From assembly GCA_032164245.1 (NCBI GenBank), contig JAVMKO010000005.1:57893442-57957441 (forward strand): a DNA stretch of 64,000 nt, read 5' to 3'. Numbering within the stretch: the stretch's first letter is position 1; every line of letters starts with the position of its first letter. The notes beneath the pieces were generated by a model that searched no databases, was not told the DNA's origin, and saw only the letters and a program-made list of their open reading frames with translations. Of the stretch, positions 35,001 to 45,025 are shown piece by piece. Source of the DNA: Sternotherus odoratus (Eukaryota; Chordata; Testudines; Kinosternidae). The position numbers and the translations under genes were made by a program.

Positions 35001-36582
35001 ACTAAAGCACTGCTTATAAAGATGTACGGCAACAGTAAATCACAGGTCAGGAATAGCACTTGGAATGTTTGAAAAAATGAGAGTAAATGCAGAATCACTT
35101 ATAGCAGCAGAGCAAGTTAATTAAAAAACAGATTAATTGTGAATGTCTTGTTTAATTTTAAATACCTTTGTTATTTCTTTTCTCCTAAGAAAGAATCAGT
35201 GTAAACAACCGATTTGTTGTTGTCTTATATGATATCTTTAAAATTGAGCAGCATGAAGTCTTGTCATTTAGTTTTTGGAATCAGTCAGTTTTGCTTTCTT
35301 TCCTGTGCTATGCATATGATAGAACATAAAGATTATTTTTATTATTATTATTTTGCTTGGAAAATTTAAGCCATAAGGCTTTTCCTCCTAAACAACATTT
35401 CCGTTCAGTGATATAAACTCAGTCAAATTGTCTTTCTCCAGACATGGTACTCTGTGGTTTGTATTGGATCTCAGTAAGGATGAGGTTTAAATTGGGTCAC
35501 ATCAGTGAAGATTAGCAGGCCATGTTGTCACAATTTGGTACCAACACCAAGATCTGTTCATCTCCACTGAGGTGAACATTAGCAGCCCTAGTATAGACAG
35601 GCTTCATGTATTTTTTTAAATTCCACATCAGAGAGACAGAAGAAAATGACACAGTAGTTGATAAAGTGTCTTTGGTAGCTGGAGATCTCTTTTTGCTAAG
35701 ACTATCCCTGATGCAATTGAATGGATATTAGCATTGGTGGAAAGTTCTTAGAAATTTCTCAGTTGTGGATATGGCTTCCCAATCTGGGTTTTAGATAGCG
35801 TAGTGCTCCTGAACTATGAAAAGCAACATTTAATATGGTACCTGGCTTATTTATCAGAAATTTGCCTTTTTTCAGGAGATGGGAGTTTAATACCCTCTAA
35901 AATTCCTTTAAGTTATGCTGTTGAACAATAGACTTACTTGCTGTAACATTAACATAAAATAAACACAGCTGAAGGGGTTCATTTTTCCTCCCTCAACAAA
36001 TATGCAGAAATGATTTTAGCTATAAATTAGGTAATGTAGACTCCTAAGTCAGTGTAGTCTCCATCATCCCAAACTCACTATCTTCATTAGAAACCCTTTC
36101 CAGAGATGTGTGCAGGAACTTTAGGGGGTTGGGGATCAGACAGTAGTTATTTAACATTGATATATTAAACGTTTGTAACCATTAAAAGACAATTTGTTAA
36201 CACCACATGTCAAAATATACAAAGTAAATTTCCTTAAAATAAGTTCTCAAGTGTCATTTTTCTCATTTTGCTGATCTCTAAATGTTGATTATCATTCGTG
36301 GACATTTTGGTTTTGCTGGTTTGGGTATGTTTGGTGAAATGTTGCTCTACCACTAGCTTAAGTTGTAAAGATCTTTTCTGGAAATCTGAAGATCCAGAGT
36401 TCAAACCCTGCTGACTCTCCAGGTCAAGGGTCCTTATAATTATCCTGTGATGGAATTTCCATTTTCCCAGTTTCCTTTAGGAGAAAAACAAATCTGGCAC
36501 ATCAGAGAGGCAGTGAGTGAGAGAAACAATCTTTAAGGCGGGTTTTTCCATTAAAAATCTGTTACCTGCCAATTATGGCAGA
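32014..36582. other. Intronic DNA, mostly AT-rich
   Basis: No gene. Repeat-like patches occur at 32565-32640 and 34497-34670 ('aaaatcagg/ttttgaaa' dispersed repeat) and a hairpin repeat at 34717. Short AC/TA runs lie at 33356-33400. Confidence 0.45.
34717..34786. repeat. Hairpin-forming dispersed repeat
   Basis: ctgctaactttcacacatgt is matched by a complementary arm ending in ataaatgttagcag, with gtgagtaactt against aaaagttacatg. This looks like a decayed palindromic MITE common in sauropsid DNA. Confidence 0.5.
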
Positions 36583-37283
36583 TCTATATATATAAAAGTC
36601 AAATGGTGTATGCGTGCGTGCATGTATGTACGTTCCCTTACTCCTTCCACACCGTTTGAGCTAGAGACTTGAAATTTGGTACAGTTATAGGGTTTAGGGT
36701 CCTAATCAGGGTAAGAATAGAAAAAAATTCAAATCTCACCTTTGACACCCCCCAAGGGTGAAATTCTTTAAAGCCCATTAACATCAGCTGAGCAGCAGGT
36801 TAACACCTGCTGTTCTCTGCCCCCTCCCCCCTCCAACGGACCCCGCACTCGCTCAGCTCTCTGCCCCCTCCCCCCTCCAACGGCCCACACACTCGCTCAG
36901 CACTCTCCCCCTCCCCCCTCCAATGGCCCCCCCACTCGCTCAGCTCTCTCTCTCCCCTCCCCCTCTCCAACAGACTCCGCACTCGCTCAGCTCTCTCCCC
37001 CCTCCAACGCCCCCCCCACTCACTCAGCTCTCTCCCCCTCTCCCTTCCAATGCCCCCCCCTCGCTCAGCTCTCTCCCCCCTCAGGTAAGAATCGAAAATT
37101 TTTAAAATCTCACCCCCCTCCCCCCCAACGGCCCCCCGACTCGCTCAACTCTCTTCCCCCTCCCCCTCCAACGCCCCCCCTTGCTCAGCTCTCTCTCCCC
37201 CTCCCATGGACCCCGCACTCGCTCAGCTCTCTCCCCCCTCCAACCCTCTGACGGACCCGAGCAACCCCGGGTATTTTTGCTAG
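36583..37283 (+). mobile_element. Non-autonomous Helitron-like element
   Basis: Starts with TC (tctatatatataaaagtcaa) after a host A at 36582 and ends ...cgggtatttttgctag before a host T at 37284, the A^T insertion and CTAG end expected for Helitrons. The terminal CTAG is preceded at a short distance by a GC-rich hairpin-capable stretch (cccgagcaaccccggg). No target duplication, terminal inverted repeat or Rep/helicase gene is present, as expected for a non-autonomous copy. The middle is a C-rich minisatellite. The subterminal text near 36650 (gtttgagctagagacttgaa) occurs in many animal Helitrons as I recall them. Confidence 0.7.
36815..37255. repeat. C-rich minisatellite inside the Helitron
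   Basis: The core CTCGCTCAGCTCTCT recurs about nine times (36849, 36892, 36935, 36982, 37019 variant, 37060, 37140 variant, 37182 variant, 37219), spaced 37-47 bp apart with one 80-bp interval. The 80-bp gap contains a partial copy of text near 36710 (ggtaagaatagaaa). Confidence 0.9.
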
Positions 37284-37374
37284 TATGTTATAAAAGTCAA
37301 GTGATACACAGTTCAGTCATTTGCCACACATTTCAGTTGCCTGTGTCACAGTGTGGGGTCAGAAGGTTGAGAGA

Positions 37375-37500
37375 AATGGTAGGAATTGCCATATTGGGTT
37401 AGGCCAGTGGTTCATCTAGTGTAGTAACTTGTCTGACAGTGGGCTATAGTAGATGCTTCAGAAGAAAGTATGAGAAACTAATATAGCTGGCAGCTATAGA
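37375..37500 (-). mobile_element. CR1 3'-end fragment
   Basis: The text gaattgccatattgggttag, gttcatctagtgtagtaac and tgtctgacagtggg is the reverse complement of the 3' UTR of the intact CR1 (30790-30875), with moderate divergence. Confidence 0.75.
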
Positions 37501-40500
37501 GTAACTTGTGTACATTTACAGCAATAAGGTGTCTGGCTCACGAAAGAGTAGCTAACCAGCTGGGGTAGTTGACGTTTTCAAGCACCAAAGAAGATGTATG
37601 AGTTTGGGGATAGCAGTCTATGAGGTTAAGGGGAAATTGTGCCTGTGCTAGTGCTGCTTTTTAAATTTTTAACGTACAAGTTTACAAGGTCCATATTTCT
37701 GATTAATAGTTTTCAACCTGCTTTTTTTCATGAACTCTGGTGTGAAATCTCATTAGTTTTGAATTATGTGTAGTTGCATTATGTGTAGTTGGCCACACAA
37801 TACTGTTTCTGAACAGCTAACTGAAACTTCATACCAGAAGCAAAAGTGACAATGGACAATGCATGAATTTGGGGATAAATAGTCATTCATGTTCAAATAT
37901 GTGTCATTTTGGGGATTCACAAAGGCCTAGCAGTTGTCTGAATACTTGGGTAACATAATATACCCTCATGAATCTTCGAGAACTCAACTCACTGCTCTTA
38001 TTTTATTTGCAAAAAACATTCACAGATCAGGGTTTCCAGTCTTTAACTGATCTACAGGCTGATGCTAAAATCAAGCATCATTACACCATTAGGAAAACCA
38101 TTCACTCAGGATGGGCTGTATGGCATAGGTGAAGTCCTGACCCCACTGATATCAATGGGAGTTTTGCCACTGAAGTCAGTGGGGTCAGGACTCCACCTCC
38201 TCTTAAAGGTTAATTGACTGGCTCTGTTGGATCAATGAATTCCTGAGTGAGAGGCTTTGTCTCACAAAAGCCATCCACCCCCCATCGCCCACATGCTCCA
38301 GAACCACCCTCTCAGGACAGTACCCCTTACAGTCCCCCTGGAGAGGTTGGTTAGTATTTTGATTCGCTGGGAAGAATCTGGCTTACTGAAAACTACTCCC
38401 TTTTGCCCTTCATGGAGGCCTGTCCTCCAAATACTGATCCAAAGAAGGCATGGGGAAGATGTGACAAAAAGTAATAAGATGGCATTGGGCAATGAAGGAC
38501 TAGGACAATCTGTGTGCGAGTGAAGGACTGTTACAATCTGGACAGATTTACAGTTCATTAATAAAGTATAAGTAAAACCATCAAATGGCACCCGTTATGA
38601 ATCGGTAGAGACATCAGCAACATAGCAGTATATTATGGAGGTGCCAGGATAGCTCCATAGTTGAATTTTACACTCTTGTGTGTTTGACAAATATATTGCA
38701 AATAAATTTAAAATGCTGAAAAATTATTTAATGTCTTGGCAACAAAATGCAGTGCTTCATATTATTAAATATTTTTTAAAAATTTTAAATGATCATTTAC
38801 ACTTATTGGAAGCCCCTGCTGAGTCTGTAGTGGTAAAAGAACTAAGATTTGATGCCTTTACCTCTAATAAATCTCCGTATACAACTTTAAATTTTAGGGA
38901 GGTGGGGGGAAATCAAATGGTTAAAGAATTTTTTTCCCTTAAGCCACTTCTTACTAGCAGGTCTGTTCTATATGAAGAGAGTGGATGAAGCTTCTCTTCC
39001 CACTACACAGCTTTTTTCTGTGATGGGGTTGTAATATATGTTAACATTATGTCAACATGGACAGCTCTAGTCAATAGGCTAAAATTGCTGGGTAGTTTGT
39101 CTTTTTGACAGATCTTGTCTAGCAATTTATATGACCTTCCAACTCTGATATTTTCCTTGCCAGTAAGTGTTGTAAGAGGCTCCCTTCCGTATACCATCAT
39201 CATTTCTTTCTTCCTTATCATTCATTGAATCCATAAGGGGGCCTACCAGAACATTGACAATGGCAAACTGGGTTTGCGGATTATGTATATTCTTTAAAAT
39301 GGCTCCATAAATTTCTGGACATAGTCTGTTAAATTAGTGTTTAAAAAAATCCAAATTTATTCTGTTTTTTTCCAGATTGTAAAAATTGGGATGTTGTCAA
39401 TATAAAAATATATTTATCATAAAATTTAGTCTGTGTTATTAACACGTCTGATGATTTGCAAAAATGTAGGCCGTTCTGCAAGCTACTTTGCACAGGCAGA
39501 ACTGTGTGTACAGTCATGGCCTCAATATTTTTAAAGCATTTCTGTTGCTTCATTTTATGCATTTCATTCATTGTGGACAATGAAAAAAATCTGATCAATA
39601 TCATTCAAGTAAACTTCAGTCTTTTGGACACTACCAAAATGCTATTACAGTTGTAATGTTTGTATTTGTTCTTTCAAATATCTGTCTCTTCCTCACTTGT
39701 CCATCCAGATTTATTTTTTAAAAACCAAAACTGACATTTCAAGTCTAAACCCATCCTGGGGGTTGAGCCCCACGATGAGAGTGCAACTTATGCTAAAAAC
39801 ACTGAAAGGACAAGGTGTTTTTCTCATCCAAATCAGAAAGCTTTGTACAACTTTGCTTCCCACGATGATCACAGGCATTTTCCATGTGTTCATTTCATAA
39901 GGATTGGTATTATAAAAGTGCTTACACAAGTGATATGAAAGTTTGGGGAAACTTAAAGTACAAGTAATATAAGCTGACCTTTTCTATCATTTTAAACAAG
40001 TTGCATATAGAATTTAAAACTGCTAAGGGAAAGGGGTAATGGTTATGATATTCTGAGATGCCAACTCCTAGATACTCTAGTTCAAATATAGGTAATAGCA
40101 CCCAACCAATTGAATTCTTGTTGTTGGCGTTAGAAGGACTTTGTGATTAAGCATGTACAATGAGAATCATCCCCAACTTTAGGTACTTGGCGTGAGGAAT
40201 GAGCATTTGTTCCTAGCCTTTGAAAAGTTTAGGACTGTGTTAATCATTTTATTTGTAAAACAGTGCCTCTTCCGTCTCCTCCCCCCAAAGTCCTGGTAAA
40301 GTGCCTGGGCTCAATAAAGAAAAATAAACATAAACGTTGTCATAAATCTCGAAGATGAAATCCCCACATAGAGTAATCAAACTCAGTCGCTGAGCTGGTC
40401 AAAAATGGTGAACATTTCATTTAAAAAATCATTGACTTTTTTTTAAAAGTTGAAAAATACGCTAATTTTTCCAGGACAAAATATTTCAAAACATGTCTGA

Positions 40501-40673
40501 AAAAATCAAAAATGTCAGCCAGATCTATCATCATCAGTATCATTTAAAAAGGAGAGAAGAGTCCCACCTTTGGATTAACAGGGATTTAAAATAGAAGATA
40601 TGCTTCTTCACAGCACTGTTTAAAAGGGTTGGCCTGTTGTTACTCACTATACCATAGACCTTCCATTTGCTTA
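37501..40673. other. Intronic DNA, mostly unclassified
   Basis: AT-rich DNA without exons or a gene. It holds the hairpin repeat at 38134 and AAATTTT-rich text at 40400-40520. Confidence 0.4.
38134..38191. repeat. Perfect 16-bp inverted repeat (dispersed palindromic repeat)
   Basis: GTCCTGACCCCACTGA at 38134-38149 is exactly complementary to 38176-38191, with a 26-base loop. The loop text (caatgggagttttgccac) is typical of an old palindromic family in amniote genomes. Confidence 0.75.
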
Positions 40674-40675
40674 TA

Positions 40676-40863
40676 CAGTCGGACCCTGGAATACCGTGCC
40701 CCGAAATAGCATGAATCCGTTTATAGCGCGGGGCGCGGCTGGCTCCTGATGTTGGTGACGGGCGCTGCTTTGATGCAGTGGAACCCCGCAATAACGCGAC
40801 CCCGCCTTCATCGCAATCGATTTTTTTTTATCCCGATTGTCACGGTATTGCGGGGTCTGACTG
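40676..40863. mobile_element. Tigger-like (TcMar) MITE
   Basis: Ends CAGTCGGACCCTGGAATACC and (complement) CAGTCAGACCCCGCAATACC match at 20 of 23 positions when extended. TA flanks both sides (40674-40675 and 40864-40865). The interior has ataacgcgaccccg and atagcgcggggcg, recalling Tigger 'cgttataacgcg' text. No ORF. Confidence 0.85.
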
Positions 40864-40865
40864 TA

Positions 40866-42899
40866 CCTCTCCTGATATTGATGGCAAGGTGAAAGAACTG
40901 TTCTGGCAGCTAGTGTTAGGATGACCAGATTTTCCGATTTTATAGGGACAGGGCAGATATTTGGGGCTTTTTCTTACCTAGGTGCCTATTACCCCCCACC
41001 CTCTGTCCCGATTTTTCACATTTACTCTCTGGTCACCTGTTTCGTTCCTACATACATATATATTTTTAGTTGTCTGCAGTTGAAATTCAGATTGTAGTTT
41101 GTTGTTTCTCTTTCTGTCTAGGAGGGTTAGAGAGGGAGAAAAAGAAGAAACCACCAGAAATCTTCACCTAACATCACCACTTTGGGGTGGCAGGGGGGAC
41201 CTCTCCCTCCAAAAGAGGAAGATGGAGCTGTCCTGCCCACCACCAAGCTAGCTGATAGGAAGAATATAGTAGCCAGGAAAGGGTGAAACAGTGCAGATCT
41301 CCTCATTCCAGAGCTGTGCCAAGGGAGTGAGGAGGGAGCCAGCATGGTGGAGGATCATTCATTTATATAGTACACCGTGCCGTGGTGGAGGGACTGGCCT
41401 TAGTTTTGAATTCTGCCTGACTCAAAGGCAGCATCAGCTGGTGAGAAAGGAAAAATAAAAATCTCAGCTACAGGTTACTTCATACTTTTCCTTAGGGCCT
41501 GCTTTATATCCAAAAACACATTGCAAAACTAGAACAAATCGACTCTGACTACTGCGTACTAGCCACCTGAGACCTGTCCCTCTTCAGCCAGCTAGCAGAA
41601 GTGAGACCATCCCCTTTTTATATACCTCCTTTGTGCCAGTCTTCCCTTTTCTTTGATAACCCAGCCATGTGATAGGCAGGAATTGGGTAATTCCTTGTAG
41701 GCCTGGTTCAAGGTGGCAATGAGAACTGGTTTTAAAAATCACAGAATTTCAGCTCTGCTGGGTACTAGCAGGAACAAACACTATCCACTGTGTTTTTATT
41801 TAATAGCAGAAATAAACATGTTGCACGGTGAAAAATGAGCATCCCTTCCAGGGAGTAAAAGAGAAGAAACGAGAAATCGAATGGAGAAAAGTTTACCTAT
41901 GACGTGGTTAGGAATTGCCAACGACATGTCCCCCAGGGAGTTTTATCAGTATGAAAATGTGGTGTATATGTGGGTTACTGGGCCCTTTAATGGGAGTCTG
42001 GACCCAAGGTGATCTAATTTAAGGGGAACAAATCTATCTAAGCAGTTCAATGAATAATGAGCACATGGGCCTGATAAAAGAACCATCAGAGCTCAGTTTT
42101 AGCCAGGTGCTCACCAAGAGAGAAACTTTCCTAAGGATGAGGAGCTCGCAGAGACCCCAGCCCCAAGAAGGAAAGAGCAGAGAGTCTGTTTCAAAGTAAT
42201 TTGTGTTTAATATTGTAGAATCCCAGTGTGGGAATTTTGTCTCCATTTTGGACCCTGTGGAGTTCTTCCAGGGCCCTGAGAGAAGCAAAGCTTTTAGGGA
42301 GTGTCTGAAATGCCACAGTAGGTCAGCAGGGGACACTATAGGCCAGGTACATATGTCTGTGTACGAAGTGTATCCGATGTTATGTTTGTACCGATAGTTC
42401 TAATTCAAAGGTGTATCCTTGTTATTACATTTGGTAGAACTGTGTATTGTTTCAAATAATAAGATGCTGCATCTACTAATGTCTACAGCACTGCCAACTT
42501 TGTATGCAGGTCACTCACTCCAGTATGTATCTAATCAAGCCGGGGTTCAGAAAAATGTGAAGGCTGTAAAGCTGACCTCTGAAGTGTGTAGTGTTGCTGT
42601 TCAGAACAAAAAAGAAAAGTGTTCAGCGTTTTGAGGCCTGTTATGCCATGCCATAATGAGCATTCTGAAAGAAAAGAAAACCCGACGAAAGGAGGGGTAG
42701 AGGGAAGAGGAAAAGAAACTGCCATCTGGAACAAGACTACTTTATTCCAGACATCATGTGCATGTGTAATATGAGTTTAACAGATTAATTTAGGCTGTAT
42801 TTGGAAATTTTGTCTTTTTTTTTATAATTGCAGGGAGGATGGAAAGCTACATTCTATAGGTAAGGTTCAGATGAATGTTCCATCCGTATTTCATCCTGA
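40866..42899. other. Intronic DNA, unclassified
   Basis: No exon or named repeat is recognised. Confidence 0.4.
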
Positions 42900-42944
42900 T
42901 TATTATCACATTATTCATTATTTGTGTTACAGTAGTACCTAGAG

Positions 42945-44245
42945 CAGGGGTGGGCAAACTTTTTGGCCCGAGGGCCACATCAGGTTAAAAACTGGTACGG
43001 AGGGCTGGATCAGGGAAGGCTGTGCCTCCCCAAACAGCCTGGTCCCGCCCCCATGCAACCCCTTCCCACTTTATTGCCCCCCCCCAGAATCCCAGACCCA
43101 TCCAACTCCCGCCCCTTCCTTGTCCCCTGATTGCCCCCTCCTGAGACCCCTCACCCTAACCACCACCCCTGGAACCCCACCCCCTAGCTAAGCCCCTCTG
43201 CTCCTTGTCCCTTAACTCCCCCCTCCAGAGACCCCACACTAAGTGTCTCCCCAGGACCCCAGCCCCTTCTAAACTCCCCCTACTCCCTGTCCCAACTGCC
43301 CTGACCCCTATCCACACCCCTAGCCCCTGATGGACCCCCCAGGACTCCCATGCCCTATCCAACCTCCCCCACTGTTCCCCGTTCCCTGACTGCCCCCCGC
43401 CCCAGAACTTCCACCCCATCCAACAGCCCCCTGTCCCCTGACTGCCCCTGGGACTCCCTGCCCCTTAAGCACTCCACCCCCCCAGTCCCGGCCCCCTTAC
43501 CACGCCAGCGGTCAGGCTGGAACTAAACAGGCTGCACTGCTCTCCCGGAGAAACTTGCAGCCCCACGCAGCACGCCGAGGCTTGTGGAAGGCGGGGGAGG
43601 GGCCGGGAGCAGCCTCCACTGCCGGCCTCCAGGAGAGCTGGGGAGGGCCAGGCTCTGTTCCCCCGCTGGAGGAGCTGAGCACCTCCCCCTACCTGCCCAG
43701 TGCCTTCTCCTGCTGAGCCGGAGCCTCAGCGGCACGCGTCTGAGCTCTGGCGGGGGTGGCTGCTCTCGGCGCTCCGGGAGAGCGGGGAGGGGCCGGGAGC
43801 AGCCTTCCTGCCGGGAGCTCAAACGCACGCTGCTGAGGCTCCGGCAGAGCAGGAGCAGGGGGAGCACGCTGCTGAAGCTCAAACGCACGCTTCCTGCCGG
43901 GAGCCTCAAACGCACGCTGCTGAGGCTCTGGCAGAGCAGGAGCAGGGGGAGCACGCTGCTGAAGCTCAAACGGACGCTTCCTGCCGGGAGCCTCAAACGC
44001 ACGCTGCTGAGGCTCCCCCTGCTCCGGCAGAGCAGGAGCAGGGGGAGCACGCTGCTGAGGCTCCAGGAGGGCGGGGGAAGGCGCCAGAAGCAGACTCCCC
44101 CGCCAGAGCTCAGGTGCCCGACGCTGGGGCTCCGGGAGAGTGGGGGAGGGGCCGAGAGCAGCCTCCCCTGCGGAGCTCTGGTGGGCCGGTCAAGACGGTC
44201 TCACAAGCCGGATCTGGCCTGTGGGCCGTAGTTTGCCCACCCATG
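42945..44245 (-). mobile_element. Non-autonomous hAT element, GC-rich family, complete
   Basis: The ends CAGGGGTGGGCAAACT and (complement) CATGGGTGGGCAAACT are inverted repeats. The 8-bp target duplication acctagag at 42937-42944 and 44246-44253 is perfect. It is the reverse orientation of the 173 and 50254 copies: ggcccgagggccacatc lies near the left end, followed by a C-rich block, then a GC-rich block with an 86-bp minisatellite. Open frames of 175-215 codons on both strands are compositional. Confidence 0.93.
43808..44070. repeat. 86-87-bp minisatellite in the hAT element
   Basis: Three units start with ctgccgggag at 43808, 43894 and 43981. The units share gcacgctgctgaggct and gcagagcaggagcaggggg, and the third carries a short inversion-like change (ctccccctgctccgg). 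Confidence 0.9.
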
Positions 44246-44602
44246 ACCTAGAGGCCTCATCTTAGATTGGGACTCACATGTGTTAGGTGCTGTTCATGCA
44301 TGTGGTGGAGACAGTCTCTGCCTTGAAGAGTTTACCATCTAAATAGACAAGACCAACAAAGGGAAACAGGTGCAGAGAAGAGAAGTCTGTGGCAGAGCTA
44401 GGAATAAACCTAGGTCCACTAATTCTCTCTCTGTAATGATGGTGCAAGCTTGCAAAGCATGTATTTTGGTCCAGGTATTTTGGTCTCATAGACTATTTTG
44501 CATTATTCATTAAGATAGTAACAGAATATATGCTGGCTAGGATAACAGTTATGAGTCTTCATGCTTTGAGACATACCGTAAGATGATCAGCAACTAGAAA
44601 TA

Positions 44603-45025
44603 CAGTGGTTCTCAAACTTTTTTTTCACGGACCACTTGAAAATTGCTGAGAGTCTTGGCAGACCACTTAATGATCTTTCCAAATGTTGTTTGTACTGGTA
44701 GCTAACTATTGTAAAGGGCTTTGGATAAAAGCGCTATATAAAAATAACTTCATAATATATACTGCACGCTCGCTGGAACGCGGGATTTGGGATCCATGCT
44801 GTGAACGCGTTATAGCGGGGACTGCGTTTGACCACATTATAGTCGAATTTGCGTTCTAGCAAGGGTCCGGTGTAATTAACTTTTTTTTTTATTTATTACA
44901 AATAAAAGCACACAACCTATATTTTAATATAGTAGTCTTACCTTTCTAATGGATGTGCTCTCTCTCCCCTGCCACAGCAGCCGCCAGGAGTTGGGCCTGG
45001 AAAGGAGGGGGGCTGGTAGGGGAAT
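44603..45025 (+). mobile_element. hAT-type element fragment split by a MITE
   Basis: It starts with the hAT-like end CAGTGGTTCTCAAACTT. The text ggaccacttgaaaattgctg, taaagggctttggataaaag and, after the MITE, caaataaaagcacacaacct continues as one element. The 3' terminus is not found and the copy is probably truncated. Its end at about 45025 is approximate. Confidence 0.6.
44762..44872. mobile_element. Short Tigger-like MITE nested in the hAT fragment
   Basis: Flanked by TA (44760-44761 and 44873-44874). The ends ctgcacgctcgctggaacgc and (complement) caccggacccttgctagaac are imperfect inverted repeats; the middle has gaacgcgttatagcgggg. Length is 111 bp. Confidence 0.65.

Larger units (their letters stand above)
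42900..44480 (-). mobile_element. CORE-SINE/MIR split by a 1.3-kb hAT element
   Basis: The left part (42900-42944) is ttattcattatttgtgttac and agtagtacctagag. The right part (44246-44480) resumes with acctagaggcctcatcttag, then aagagtttaccatctaaata, gacaagaccaacaaaggg and agtctgtggcagagctagg. Removing the hAT element with one copy of acctagag restores a continuous reversed CORE-SINE. Confidence 0.85.

Noticed and set aside
36815..37255. CRISPR-like spacing of short repeats
   Set aside because: Units are simple C-rich minisatellite text with no unique spacers, in a eukaryotic genome.
43523..44251. Long open frames (215, 183 and 175 codons) on both strands
   Set aside because: They lie wholly inside a GC-rich hAT element and its 86-bp minisatellite, overlap each other on both strands, and repeat with the DNA unit. 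Composition explains the lack of stops.
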